From Bacillota bacterium (lineage in GTDB: Bacteria > Bacillota > Clostridia > Acetivibrionales > DSM-1351), in NCBI GenBank assembly GCA_023436515.1, contig JAEZIV010000072.1:1-5379 (forward strand): a stretch of DNA of 5,379 bases. The letters are read 5' to 3'. The notes beneath the pieces are model-generated. The model made no database searches and was not told the DNA's origin. It was given only the letters and a program-made list of their open reading frames with translations. Of the stretch, positions 1-4,925 are shown one piece after another; position 1 is the stretch's first letter, and every line of letters begins with the position of its first letter. Both the position numbers and the translations under genes were made by a program.

Positions 1-64
1 CACTATCACCGGGGTAAACCGGCATACCCGGTTTTATTGGCTGCGACAAGTCGATTAATTTCAT
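1..64 (-). CDS. Cyclase / kynurenine-formamidase-like protein, N-terminal fragment
   Basis: Only the first 21 codons are inside the window; the gene continues past the left edge. The start is an ATG at 64-62, with GGAGGG at 75-70 five bases upstream. The peptide begins MKLIDLSQPI and goes on to KPGMPVYPGDS. The pattern D-L-S-x-P-I-x-x-G-M-P-V-Y-P-G-D is the characteristic N-terminus of the metal-dependent cyclase family (Pfam Cyclase, PF04199), which includes bacterial arylformamidase (KynB) and many enzymes of unknown substrate. The family hydrolyses amide bonds such as that of N-formylkynurenine, but this fragment cannot fix the substrate. The metal-binding HxxxHxDxP motif normally lies further in and is not visible. 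The family call is fairly secure; the specific function is open. I saw no convincing promoter between this start and the hairpin at 122-153. Confidence 0.78.
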   Translation of the reverse strand, partial: MKLIDLSQPIKPGMPVYPGDS

Positions 65-121
65 ATCAACCCTCCATAAGTAATTTATTCTATTCTGTAA
101 TTATTATTTAGACCCCAGCAC

Positions 122-153
122 AAAAAATCAGCATGTAACCACGCTGATTTTTT
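122..153 (-). terminator. Intrinsic terminator of the secreted Ig-like gene
   Basis: Perfect 11-bp inverted repeat: 122-132 (AAAAAATCAGC) pairs with 143-153 around a 10-base loop. It begins 4 bases after the stop codon at 158-160. On the minus strand the 3' arm ends in a run of T, as expected of a rho-independent terminator. The plus strand also has eight T at 148-155, so the element could work in both directions. It separates the operon on its right from the cyclase gene on its left. Confidence 0.85.
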
Positions 154-157
154 TTCT

Positions 158-562
158 TTATTGCACAACATAGCTAGTTACAAGTCTACTGACCCCACAG
201 ACTATTTCAATATCATAGGTGCCTGTATCCGTATTTTTTTCAACCTTCCAGGTGCATAGAACACTTCCATCCTTGCCGGAAATAATGTTACGGGTTGTTG
301 AGAAATCCTTCCCATGTATTCTGTAGTTACATGTGATTTTGCAATTGTTATTTGGTGTACATTTTAATGCCAGCAACCCCACCTCTCCTCTTCTGATATA
401 AGGGCGTTTAGCAACAACCTGAATTGTATCATTGACAGCCACTTTATATATTGGTGTGCTTTGAACTCCCATTACAGGCTGACTTTCTCCCGTACTTTTA
501 ATTAGAAAAAAACCGCTAAACAATAGACTCATGCATAAAAAACAAGATAAAATACATTTCAT
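158..562 (-). CDS. Small secreted protein with one Ig-like beta-sandwich domain
   Basis: A 134-residue exported protein of unknown role. The start is placed at ATG 562, six bases after AAGAGGTG. The longer frame begins at GTG 571, which is itself part of that ribosome binding site. Residues 1-21 are a signal sequence (MK followed by a hydrophobic core with C3, C7 and C10). Cleavage is probably near residues 22-26; the cysteines do not form a good lipobox. Residues about 45-130 resemble a beta-sandwich repeat seen in surface proteins of Firmicutes and Actinobacteria: a G-E-x-x-L-x-L-K-C-T-P-N strand turn, an N-x-x-C-x-I strand, a D-G-S-V-x-x-T-W-K-V strand (W105) and a final T-G-T-Y-D-I-x-I-V-C strand. 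C74 and C122 sit where this domain type often has a pair and may form a disulfide; C68, C78 and C103 are extra. It lies 43 bp downstream of the PAP2 gene on the same strand with no terminator between, so co-transcription is likely. The family assignment is from memory of the motif pattern. Confidence 0.7.
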   Translation of the reverse strand: MKCILSCFLCMSLLFSGFFLIKSTGESQPVMGVQSTPIYKVAVNDTIQVVAKRPYIRRGEVGLLALKCTPNNNCKITCNYRIHGKDFSTTRNIISGKDGSVLCTWKVEKNTDTGTYDIEIVCGVSRLVTSYVVQ

Positions 563-605
563 TAATAACACCTCTTAAGTAGTATTTAACCTTATTTTCT
601 CCCTG

Positions 606-1265
606 TTAATTTTTTTTATTTACTATTTTTTTAACAGCTTTTTCCTTATACTTATCTATTAGCAGTGTAAAAACTCCTAACCAAACCAGACTAATACTGA
701 ACCCCCCAAATACATCACTGGCATAATGAACACCAAGATATATTCTGCTTAAGCCTATCAAAGCTATTAATACTCCAAGTAGTAACAAAATAGTTGTTAT
801 GAGCTTATGATTTATGCTTTTCACATTTTTGTAAATAAGATAAATAAGAAAACCATAAAAGCTCATTGCAGCCATAGAGTGTCCGCTGGGATAGCTATGT
901 CCACTAACCTCAACCAACTGAAGTATTTCAGGTCTTGCCCTTTCAAAAATATTCTTGAGCATTACGTTCAAAAATGAGCTTATGCATATGTTTATCAGAA
1001 TAACCGCAGAATAAAAGGAGTATTTTTGCTGCTTAATAAAGAAAAAAGGCAGAGTAAGAAAGCAAAGAATACAAATAAAAAGGCTTGACGCCATATTAGT
1101 GATCCCTGCCATGAAAAAAGTTATTCTATTGCTTATAATATTCTGTAGCTTTGAGTAAATATAAGCATCAAAACACTGAATATTACCTGTCAGTACACAA
1201 ACAGAAATGATTGTAAACAAAAGAAATGGAATAACAATGGTTGTTAGTAATCTTACAGTTTTCAA
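606..1265 (-). CDS. PAP2-family membrane phosphatase
   Basis: A 219-residue integral membrane acid phosphatase of the PAP2 superfamily, with about six hydrophobic helices. All three catalytic motifs are intact (numbered from TTG 1265): K104-x6-R111-P112, then P126-S-G-H129, then S173-R174-x5-H180-x3-D184. H180 is the family nucleophile, and H129 and D184 assist. Members dephosphorylate lipid phosphates such as undecaprenyl pyrophosphate, phosphatidate or phosphatidylglycerophosphate at the outer face of the membrane. The sequence does not separate these. The longest frame starts at TTG 1277, but GGAGG (1275-1271) lies inside its first codons and sits 5 bases before an in-frame TTG at 1265, so I prefer that start. 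An ATG at 1271-1269 is out of frame and stops after two codons. It is probably the first gene of an operon with the downstream secreted protein. I found no clear promoter. The rubrerythrin terminator lies just upstream. Confidence 0.88.
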   Translation of the reverse strand: MKTVRLLTTIVIPFLLFTIISVCVLTGNIQCFDAYIYSKLQNIISNRITFFMAGITNMASSLFICILCFLTLPFFFIKQQKYSFYSAVILINICISSFLNVMLKNIFERARPEILQLVEVSGHSYPSGHSMAAMSFYGFLIYLIYKNVKSINHKLITTILLLLGVLIALIGLSRIYLGVHYASDVFGGFSISLVWLGVFTLLIDKYKEKAVKKIVNKKN

Positions 1266-1324
1266 TTCATCCTCCAAGCTGCCTATTTTCGTCCAGTAAG
1301 GTATTATTCTATAAAGCCACTAGC

Positions 1325-1358
1325 AAGAAAATAGCCCAATAACAGTATTGGACTATTT
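1325..1358 (-). terminator. Intrinsic terminator of the rubrerythrin gene
   Basis: A 12-bp stem, 1329-1340 with 1347-1358, around a 6-base loop. The single non-Watson-Crick position becomes a G-U pair in minus-strand RNA and a C/A mismatch in plus-strand RNA, so the hairpin is better in the minus direction. It is followed on that strand by TTTTCTT. It starts 18 bases after the rubrerythrin stop codon and shields the PAP2 gene from readthrough. Confidence 0.85.
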
Positions 1359-1376
1359 CCAGTTATATATTATAGA

Positions 1377-1916
1377 TTAATAATTCTTTGCAACCAATTG
1401 GAAGAATGCTTTTGGGTGATCACAAACCGGACAAATCTCCAGTGCCTTTTCTCCAACATGCACATGTCCACAATTGGCACATTGCCAAACAACCTTTTCA
1501 CTCTTTGCAAACACTGTATTTTCTTCTACATTCTTAAGCAGGGCAAGATATCTTTCTTCATGCTCCTTTTCGATTTTTGCTACTGCCTCAAAGAGAAAAG
1601 CAATTTTATCAAAACCTTCTTCTTTGGCTTCTTTAGCAAAGGTAGCATACATATCAGTCCATTCATAGTGCTCACCACTTGCGGCATCCTTAAGATTTTC
1701 AGCGGTATCACCAATTCCATCATGGAGAAGCTTGAACCATATTTTAGCATGTTCTTTTTCGTTGTTGGCTGTTTCAGTAAAAAGTGCTGCAATCTGTTCA
1801 AAGCCTTCTTTCTTTGCCTTTGAAGCGTAGTATGTATATTTGTTTCTTGCTTGTGATTCACCGGCAAACGCTGCCATTAAGTTTGCCTCGGTCTTTGTTC
1901 CTTTAAGATTACCCAC
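1377..1916 (-). CDS. rbr: Rubrerythrin (non-haem di-iron peroxidase)
   Basis: A cytoplasmic enzyme that reduces hydrogen peroxide to water in anaerobes, taking electrons through rubredoxin or NADH oxidoreductases. At 179 residues it is close to the 191-residue Desulfovibrio protein. Residues 1-135 form the ferritin-like four-helix domain. The di-iron ligands are visible as E20, E53 with H56 (E-K-E-H), E82 and E85 (G-E-H-Y-E), and E116 with H119 (E-K-E-H). Residues 140-179 form the rubredoxin-like domain, whose single iron is held by C146-x2-C149 and C162-x2-C165. The protein starts at GTG 1916, with AGGAGG at 1930-1925 and an ideal 8-base spacer. There is no in-frame ATG at the N-terminus to compete. 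It is a single-gene unit with its own terminator, divergent from the thioesterase gene. In clostridia such genes are commonly under PerR control; only a weak PerR-like sequence is visible here. Confidence 0.96.
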   Translation of the reverse strand: MGNLKGTKTEANLMAAFAGESQARNKYTYYASKAKKEGFEQIAALFTETANNEKEHAKIWFKLLHDGIGDTAENLKDAASGEHYEWTDMYATFAKEAKEEGFDKIAFLFEAVAKIEKEHEERYLALLKNVEENTVFAKSEKVVWQCANCGHVHVGEKALEICPVCDHPKAFFQLVAKNY

Positions 1917-1945
1917 AATATTATCCTCCTTAATGTGAAATTAAT

Positions 1946-1974
1946 AATATAAAATCACTTATAATATACCACAA
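1946..1974 (-). promoter_or_regulatory. Possible sigma-A promoter for rubrerythrin
   Basis: On the minus strand, TTGTGG (1974-1969) and TATATT (1951-1946) are 17 bases apart. They would give a leader of about 20 bases before the GTG start. An alternative pair, TTGAGT (1984-1979) with TATAAG (1963-1958), has a poor 15-base spacing. The region is very AT-rich, so this is tentative. An imperfect PerR-like sequence (1950-1964) lies between the two hexamers. Confidence 0.35.
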
Positions 1975-2077
1975 ATATACTCAATAAAAACTAAATTTTT
2001 TGTGAACAAAGATAATTATTATGCCATACAGATTATACTTATGCTTCACAGGGTATAAAATATAAGTACAATAAAGA

Positions 2078-2083
2078 TATAAT
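2078..2083 (+). promoter_or_regulatory. Possible -10 element for the thioesterase gene
   Basis: A perfect TATAAT on the plus strand, 31 bases before the ATG, which would give a leader of about 18 bases containing the ribosome binding site GGAGG (2097-2101). No good -35 hexamer lies at 16-18 bases upstream, and the element is not an extended -10. The promoter is therefore plausible by position but weak in sequence. Confidence 0.35.
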
Positions 2084-2108
2084 GTAAATTTCAACTGGAG
2101 GCTACAAA

Positions 2109-2594
2109 ATGGACACAAATAAAACTAATAATAAAAAGGTATCAGAATCCAGAACCGAACAGATCCAAATCTTAATGCCTGAACATATTAACGGCTTTAA
2201 CAGACTATTTGGTGGAAGGCTAATGGAATGGATTGATGTTGTAGCAGCAGTGGTGGCAAGGAGGCATTCGGGGCATAATGTTACAACTGCCTCAATTGAC
2301 AACCTTCAGTTCAAAGCTGCCGCATATGTAAACAGTACCATTTTTCTATCAGGCCAGATTACATATGTTGGCAAGACCTCAATGGAAGTAAGAGTTACTA
2401 CCTATGTTGAAAAGCTCAATGGTATGAGACATATGATAAATCGTGCATATCTCGTGCTTGTGGCTCTTGATGAGAATGATCTCCCTGCTGAAGTGCCCGG
2501 GCTTACTCTCGAAACTGAAGAAGAACAACTGGAATGGGAAGCAGGCAAAAAACGCAGTGAACTGAGAAAGCAGCGCAGGTTGGAAGCCTTCTAG
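2109..2594 (+). CDS. Acyl-CoA thioesterase, hotdog fold (YciA/YkhA/BFIT type)
   Basis: A 161-residue cytoplasmic thioesterase that hydrolyses acyl-CoA to free acid and CoA. The family signature is at residues 24-43: P24-E-H-I-N28, then L33-F-G-G36, then L38-M-E-W-I-D43. The Asn of this motif (N28) and the Asp at its end (D43) are conserved positions of the ACOT/YciA group, where Asn and Asp take part in catalysis. Residues 58-70 (V-T-T-A-S-I-D-N-L-Q-F) match the strand that follows the hotdog helix. The charged C-terminus (about 135-159, rich in E, K and R) is the usual tail of this group. It has a single hotdog domain, so it should assemble into hexamers like its relatives. The start is ATG 2109 with GGAGG seven bases upstream; translation ends at tandem TAG codons. 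It is transcribed alone, divergent from rubrerythrin and converging on the ATPase gene only 8 bp away. Acyl chain preference cannot be read from the sequence. Confidence 0.9.
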   Translation: MDTNKTNNKKVSESRTEQIQILMPEHINGFNRLFGGRLMEWIDVVAAVVARRHSGHNVTTASIDNLQFKAAAYVNSTIFLSGQITYVGKTSMEVRVTTYVEKLNGMRHMINRAYLVLVALDENDLPAEVPGLTLETEEEQLEWEAGKKRSELRKQRRLEAF

Positions 2595-2602
2595 TAGACA
2601 GC

Positions 2603-3346
2603 TTAGGCTTGAAACAAATATTTCAGCATTTTTTCAGGATTATTTAAGAACTCCCTGGTTATGATATAATGCTCTGTCTCTCTATACTCAATGCTCTTAA
2701 TACCTTTATCATCTATACAATATATTTCTGCATCGGGATACGACATCAGTATAGGCGAGTGCGTAGCTATAATCAATTGTGAATTATTCTTAACGAGATC
2801 ATTGATTTTTACGAGAAGAGATAGCTGCCTTGCAGGCGACAAGGCAGCCTCCGGCTCGTCAAGTATATAAAGACCATTTCCGTTGAACCTGTTTAAAACC
2901 AATGACATGAAGCTTTCTCCATGTGACTGCGCATGTAAGGACTTCCCTCCATATGAAGCTTTTATGGGTGGTCCGAAGGAAGGCTCCGCATCCAACTTTT
3001 CTATCTCAGTAGCTACATTATAAAAACTTTCGGCTCTTAGAAAGAATCCATCCCTATGTCTTTTAACACCCTTTATTAATTTCATATTTTTATGTAAATC
3101 CGAGTGAGTGTCCATTGAGGAAAAATTGAAATTCATTGTCCCCCCCTCAGGATTAAAGCCCATATTAATAGCTATTGCTTCAAGCAGGGTGGATTTGCCG
3201 GAGCCATTCTCACCAATAAAAAAGGTTACTCTTTTATTAAAAGTTAATTGGGATAAATTTTTTAAACCTGGCAGTTCAGAAACATACTTGTCATTACAAC
3301 TGGTATTATTTAATTTTAGCCCGCTGATGTATAATTCGCTAAACAT
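2603..3346 (-). CDS. Stand-alone ABC/SMC-type ATPase (COG3910-like), probably SOS-controlled
   Basis: A 247-residue soluble ATPase of the RecF/OLD/ABC class. In order: Walker A G45-E-N-G-S-G-K51-S-T53; an ABC signature-like S141-H-G-E-S; Walker B L159-Y-I-L-D163-E164-P; a D-loop-like A-A-L-S at 167-170; and the switch histidine in A-T-H196-S-P. Only about 85 residues separate Walker A from the signature, so there is no room for the long coiled coils of RecN, SbcC or SMC proteins. No membrane segment or partner permease is present. This fits a family of short predicted ATPases known as COG3910, whose function is not settled. The start is ATG 3346 with AGAGGG six bases upstream. The gene has a well-formed promoter at 3390-3418 with a LexA-box-like site against it, pointing to a role in the DNA-damage response. 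It converges on the thioesterase gene without a visible terminator. I am confident of the ATPase class but not of its biological role. Confidence 0.87.
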   Translation of the reverse strand: MFSELYISGLKLNNTSCNDKYVSELPGLKNLSQLTFNKRVTFFIGENGSGKSTLLEAIAINMGFNPEGGTMNFNFSSMDTHSDLHKNMKLIKGVKRHRDGFFLRAESFYNVATEIEKLDAEPSFGPPIKASYGGKSLHAQSHGESFMSLVLNRFNGNGLYILDEPEAALSPARQLSLLVKINDLVKNNSQLIIATHSPILMSYPDAEIYCIDDKGIKSIEYRETEHYIITREFLNNPEKMLKYLFQA

Positions 3347-3389
3347 TAGCTACCCTCTTCCTACTAAAAAAGCATACTCTTTAATCAAT

Positions 3390-3418
3390 ATTATAGCCTT
3401 AATAAGCAGCAACTTCAA
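3390..3418 (-). promoter_or_regulatory. Sigma-A promoter of the ATPase gene
   Basis: On the minus strand, TTGAAG (3418-3413) and a perfect TATAAT (3395-3390) are exactly 17 bases apart. Transcription would begin near 3383, giving a leader of about 37 bases with the AGAGGG ribosome binding site. This is the best promoter in the window. Confidence 0.7.
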
Positions 3419-3431
3419 GAACATTTGTTCG
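3418..3431 (-). promoter_or_regulatory. LexA (SOS) box-like operator
   Basis: On the minus strand the site reads CGAACAAATGTTCT. The Bacillus-type LexA/DinR box is CGAACRNRYGTTYC, and every specified position matches except the last. The core is the dyad GAAC-N4-GTTC (3419-3430). The last base of the site is the first base of the -35 hexamer of the ATPase promoter, so a bound repressor would block RNA polymerase. It is the only GAAC-N4-GTTC I found in the window. It lies about 64 bases from the -35 of the sirtuin promoter, so control of the ATPase is more likely than control of the sirtuin. Confidence 0.68.
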
Positions 3432-3494
3432 TTCTTCTGTATTTTGTGCTGGAAATTTATTAATGTTAAGCTATATACTGAACTCTAAACATAT

Positions 3495-3522
3495 TTGTAA
3501 TAGTCTGTAAATATGAGATAAT
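3495..3522 (+). promoter_or_regulatory. Probable promoter of the sirtuin gene
   Basis: TTGTAA (3495-3500) and GATAAT (3517-3522) are 16 bases apart on the plus strand. TG at 3514-3515, one base before the -10, makes this an extended -10 element. Transcription would start around 3530, leaving a leader of about 20 bases with AGGAG at 3538-3542. Confidence 0.5.
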
Positions 3523-3533
3523 AATATTATTAT
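3518..3533. repeat. 16-bp AT-only perfect palindrome over the sirtuin -10 and start region
   Basis: ATAATAATATTATTAT is its own reverse complement over all 16 bases. It overlaps the -10 of the sirtuin promoter and the expected transcription start, the usual place for a repressor operator. It contains only A and T in an AT-rich region, so chance is a serious alternative. Confidence 0.4.
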
Positions 3534-3549
3534 ACATAGGAGCTGAGTG

Positions 3550-4290
3550 ATGAATTTAAATAGTATTGCACAAATAATTGAAGGAAGTAATAATATAGTT
3601 TTTTTTGGCGGGGCAGGTATGAGCACAGAATCCGGGATTGCTGACTTCCGCTCTGAAAACGGCCTCTACCGAACTGCAAGCGGATATGAGTATCCTCCTG
3701 AGAAAATGCTGTCCCATAGCTTCTTCAGAGCCCACACCGAGGATTTCTATAAATATTATAAGGAAAAGATGCTATTTCCCAATGCATTGCCAAATGACGG
3801 TCACAAAGCGCTGGCTTATCTTGAGGATATTGGAAGGCTGCAGGCTGTTATAACGCAGAACATTGACGGACTCCATCAATTAGCAGGCAGTAAAAAGGTT
3901 TTTGAACTCCATGGCTCTATTCATAGAAACTACTGTACAAAATGTCATGCCTTTTATAAGCTGGAGTATATAATTAATTGTGATAAGGTGCCTTACTGCT
4001 CTGAGTGTAATGGATTAATCAAGCCGGACGTTGTCTTATATGAAGAACAGCTTGATGACAGTATTGTAAGCGGGGCTATAAGGGCTATTCAGCAGGCTGA
4101 AATATTGATAATAGGAGGTACTTCTCTGGCAGTATATCCAACTGCGGGATTGTTAAATTATTTCAGGGGCAACAAAACTATATTGATTAATAAAAGTCAA
4201 ACACCCTATGATTCAAGGGCAGACCTTGTGCTTCATGATTCAGTAGGAAAAGTTCTAGGAGCTGCCGCAGGCATTACAAATAATGAGTGA
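3550..4290 (+). CDS. cobB: Sirtuin (Sir2-family NAD-dependent protein deacetylase, class U-like)
   Basis: A 246-residue cytoplasmic enzyme that removes acetyl groups from protein lysines, consuming NAD and releasing nicotinamide and O-acetyl-ADP-ribose. Motifs: G21-A-G-M-S-T-E-S-G-I-A-D-F-R34 (NAD pocket), T102-Q-N-I-D-G-L-H109, catalytic H121 in E-L-H-G, a structural zinc site C129-x2-C132 plus C150-x2-C153, and G190-T-S-L-A-V-Y-P. Length and layout match Thermotoga Sir2. After F-Y67, the Arg of the class III Tyr-x-x-Arg motif (E. coli CobB FYNARR) is replaced by Tyr70, so deacetylation is more likely than desuccinylation. The longest frame begins at GTG 3547, but AGGAG at 3538-3542 is only four bases from that codon and seven from ATG 3550, so ATG is chosen. 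A typical substrate in bacteria is acetyl-CoA synthetase, but no such gene is nearby. The gene is divergent from the ATPase gene and convergent with crcB. The symbol is the generic bacterial one. Confidence 0.94.
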   Translation: MNLNSIAQIIEGSNNIVFFGGAGMSTESGIADFRSENGLYRTASGYEYPPEKMLSHSFFRAHTEDFYKYYKEKMLFPNALPNDGHKALAYLEDIGRLQAVITQNIDGLHQLAGSKKVFELHGSIHRNYCTKCHAFYKLEYIINCDKVPYCSECNGLIKPDVVLYEEQLDDSIVSGAIRAIQQAEILIIGGTSLAVYPTAGLLNYFRGNKTILINKSQTPYDSRADLVLHDSVGKVLGAAAGITNNE

Positions 4291-4332
4291 TTTAGCTTTA
4301 GGATCACTTAACTGAGGTTTATTGCTGCTTCC

Positions 4333-4713
4333 CTAGAGGTTTACTATTACTTTTGCAAGAAATTTCCCAAGAATTGTGCCTGCTATGCAAAAAGTAATAC
4401 TCAAAACAACATTAAGTACTGCATATGCCGTGTAGCCGTTTTGGTACAGGTTCACAGTCTCCATACTAAAGGCTGAAAAGGTAGTAAAGCCACCAAGTAT
4501 GCCTGTGGTTAAAAACAATGGCAGCCTCTTGTTATTTGGAAAAAGAAGCGGGAGCTGCTGTGCTATTAATCCAATCAGAAAGGAGCCTAAAATATTAATA
4601 ACTAAAGTTGCTACGGGAAGGCTTGATGAAATCAATCTGTTTATATAGGTTGACAAAAGATATCTTGATACCGCACCAATAAAACCACCACATCCAACAA
4701 CCAAAGCATTCAT
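4333..4713 (-). CDS. crcB: Fluoride ion channel CrcB/Fluc
   Basis: A 126-residue membrane protein that exports fluoride passively and protects enolase and pyrophosphatase. Four hydrophobic helices span the length. Family motifs are G9-G-F-I-G-A-V-S-R17-Y, then V38-I-N40-I-L-G-S-F-L-I-G, then T69-T-G-I-L-G-G-F-T-T-F-S80 with F79 and F82 in the positions of the phenylalanine box that lines the pore. Fluc proteins work as dual-topology dimers. Many Firmicutes carry two adjacent unequal copies, but only one copy is present here, so a homodimer is expected unless a partner lies elsewhere. The longest frame begins at TTG 4767. ATG 4713 is preferred because AGAGGTGG lies 8 bases upstream (measured from AGAGG) and the protein then begins MNALVVGCGG, as in typical family members of about 125 residues. 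It converges on the sirtuin gene across 42 bp. No fluoride riboswitch was found upstream. Confidence 0.93.
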   Translation of the reverse strand: MNALVVGCGGFIGAVSRYLLSTYINRLISSSLPVATLVINILGSFLIGLIAQQLPLLFPNNKRLPLFLTTGILGGFTTFSAFSMETVNLYQNGYTAYAVLNVVLSITFCIAGTILGKFLAKVIVNL

Positions 4714-4785
4714 CCAGTCCACCTCTTTATGCTGTTTTTTATTAAACAACTTTCTATATGCTGACAATTAATATTACTAAAAATA

Positions 4786-4814
4786 AATATATCACTTTGG
4801 TGAATCATCAGCAA
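4786..4814 (-). promoter_or_regulatory. Probable promoter of crcB
   Basis: On the minus strand, TTGCTG (4814-4809) and TATATT (4791-4786) are 17 bases apart. TG at 4794-4793, one base before the -10, makes it an extended -10 promoter. Transcription would start near 4779, leaving a leader of about 65 bases in which I see no riboswitch or strong hairpin. Confidence 0.5.
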
Positions 4815-4881
4815 TTAATAAAAAAAATAATTAAGTTTACATAGATTAATAAATGGTCTTTGCAAAAACTAATCACGTTAC

Positions 4882-4920
4882 AAAAAACAAGCCTACACTT
4901 TGAATTTCATCAAGGCAGGC
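4882..4920 (-). terminator. Intrinsic terminator of the small zinc-ribbon gene
   Basis: On the minus strand GCCTGC (4920-4915) pairs with GTAGGC (4896-4891) using one G-U pair. After a small internal loop, TTGA pairs with TCAA, closing a loop near 4905-4909. TTGTTTTTTG follows. It begins about 5 bases after the stop codon at 4926-4928. The stem is imperfect, but its position and U-tract are right. Confidence 0.72.
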
Positions 4921-4925
4921 ATTTT

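Noticed and set aside
533..562. Lipoprotein signal in the secreted Ig-like protein
   Set aside because: The cysteines at residues 3, 7 and 10 precede or lie within the hydrophobic core, and none follows a proper lipobox at the end of a signal peptide.
1398..1823. 141-codon plus-strand frame inside rubrerythrin
   Set aside because: It is antisense to a gene with all di-iron and rubredoxin ligands, has a low-complexity Phe/Cys-rich product, and no ribosome binding site stands out.
3108..3488. 126-codon plus-strand frame across the ATPase start and intergenic region
   Set aside because: It is antisense to the Walker A region of a clear ATPase, crosses its promoter and shows no recognisable domain.
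3550..4290. Sir2 protein next to an ABC-type ATPase as a possible anti-phage defence pair
   Set aside because: Defence Sir2 proteins are usually fused to or co-transcribed with large partner domains. This one is a compact, complete deacetylase with a zinc site, and the ATPase is divergent, not in the same operon.
4284..4310. Hairpin after the sirtuin stop codon as a terminator
   Set aside because: The 8-bp stem with one G-U pair is not followed by a U-tract on the plus strand, so it is at best a weak terminator.
4714..4880. Fluoride (crcB) riboswitch upstream of crcB
   Set aside because: A GCTGATGATTCAC stretch on the minus strand (4813-4801) recalls the 3' part of the motif, but the required upstream hairpin and pseudoknot partner are missing. 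The stretch also overlaps the likely promoter and precedes the transcript start.
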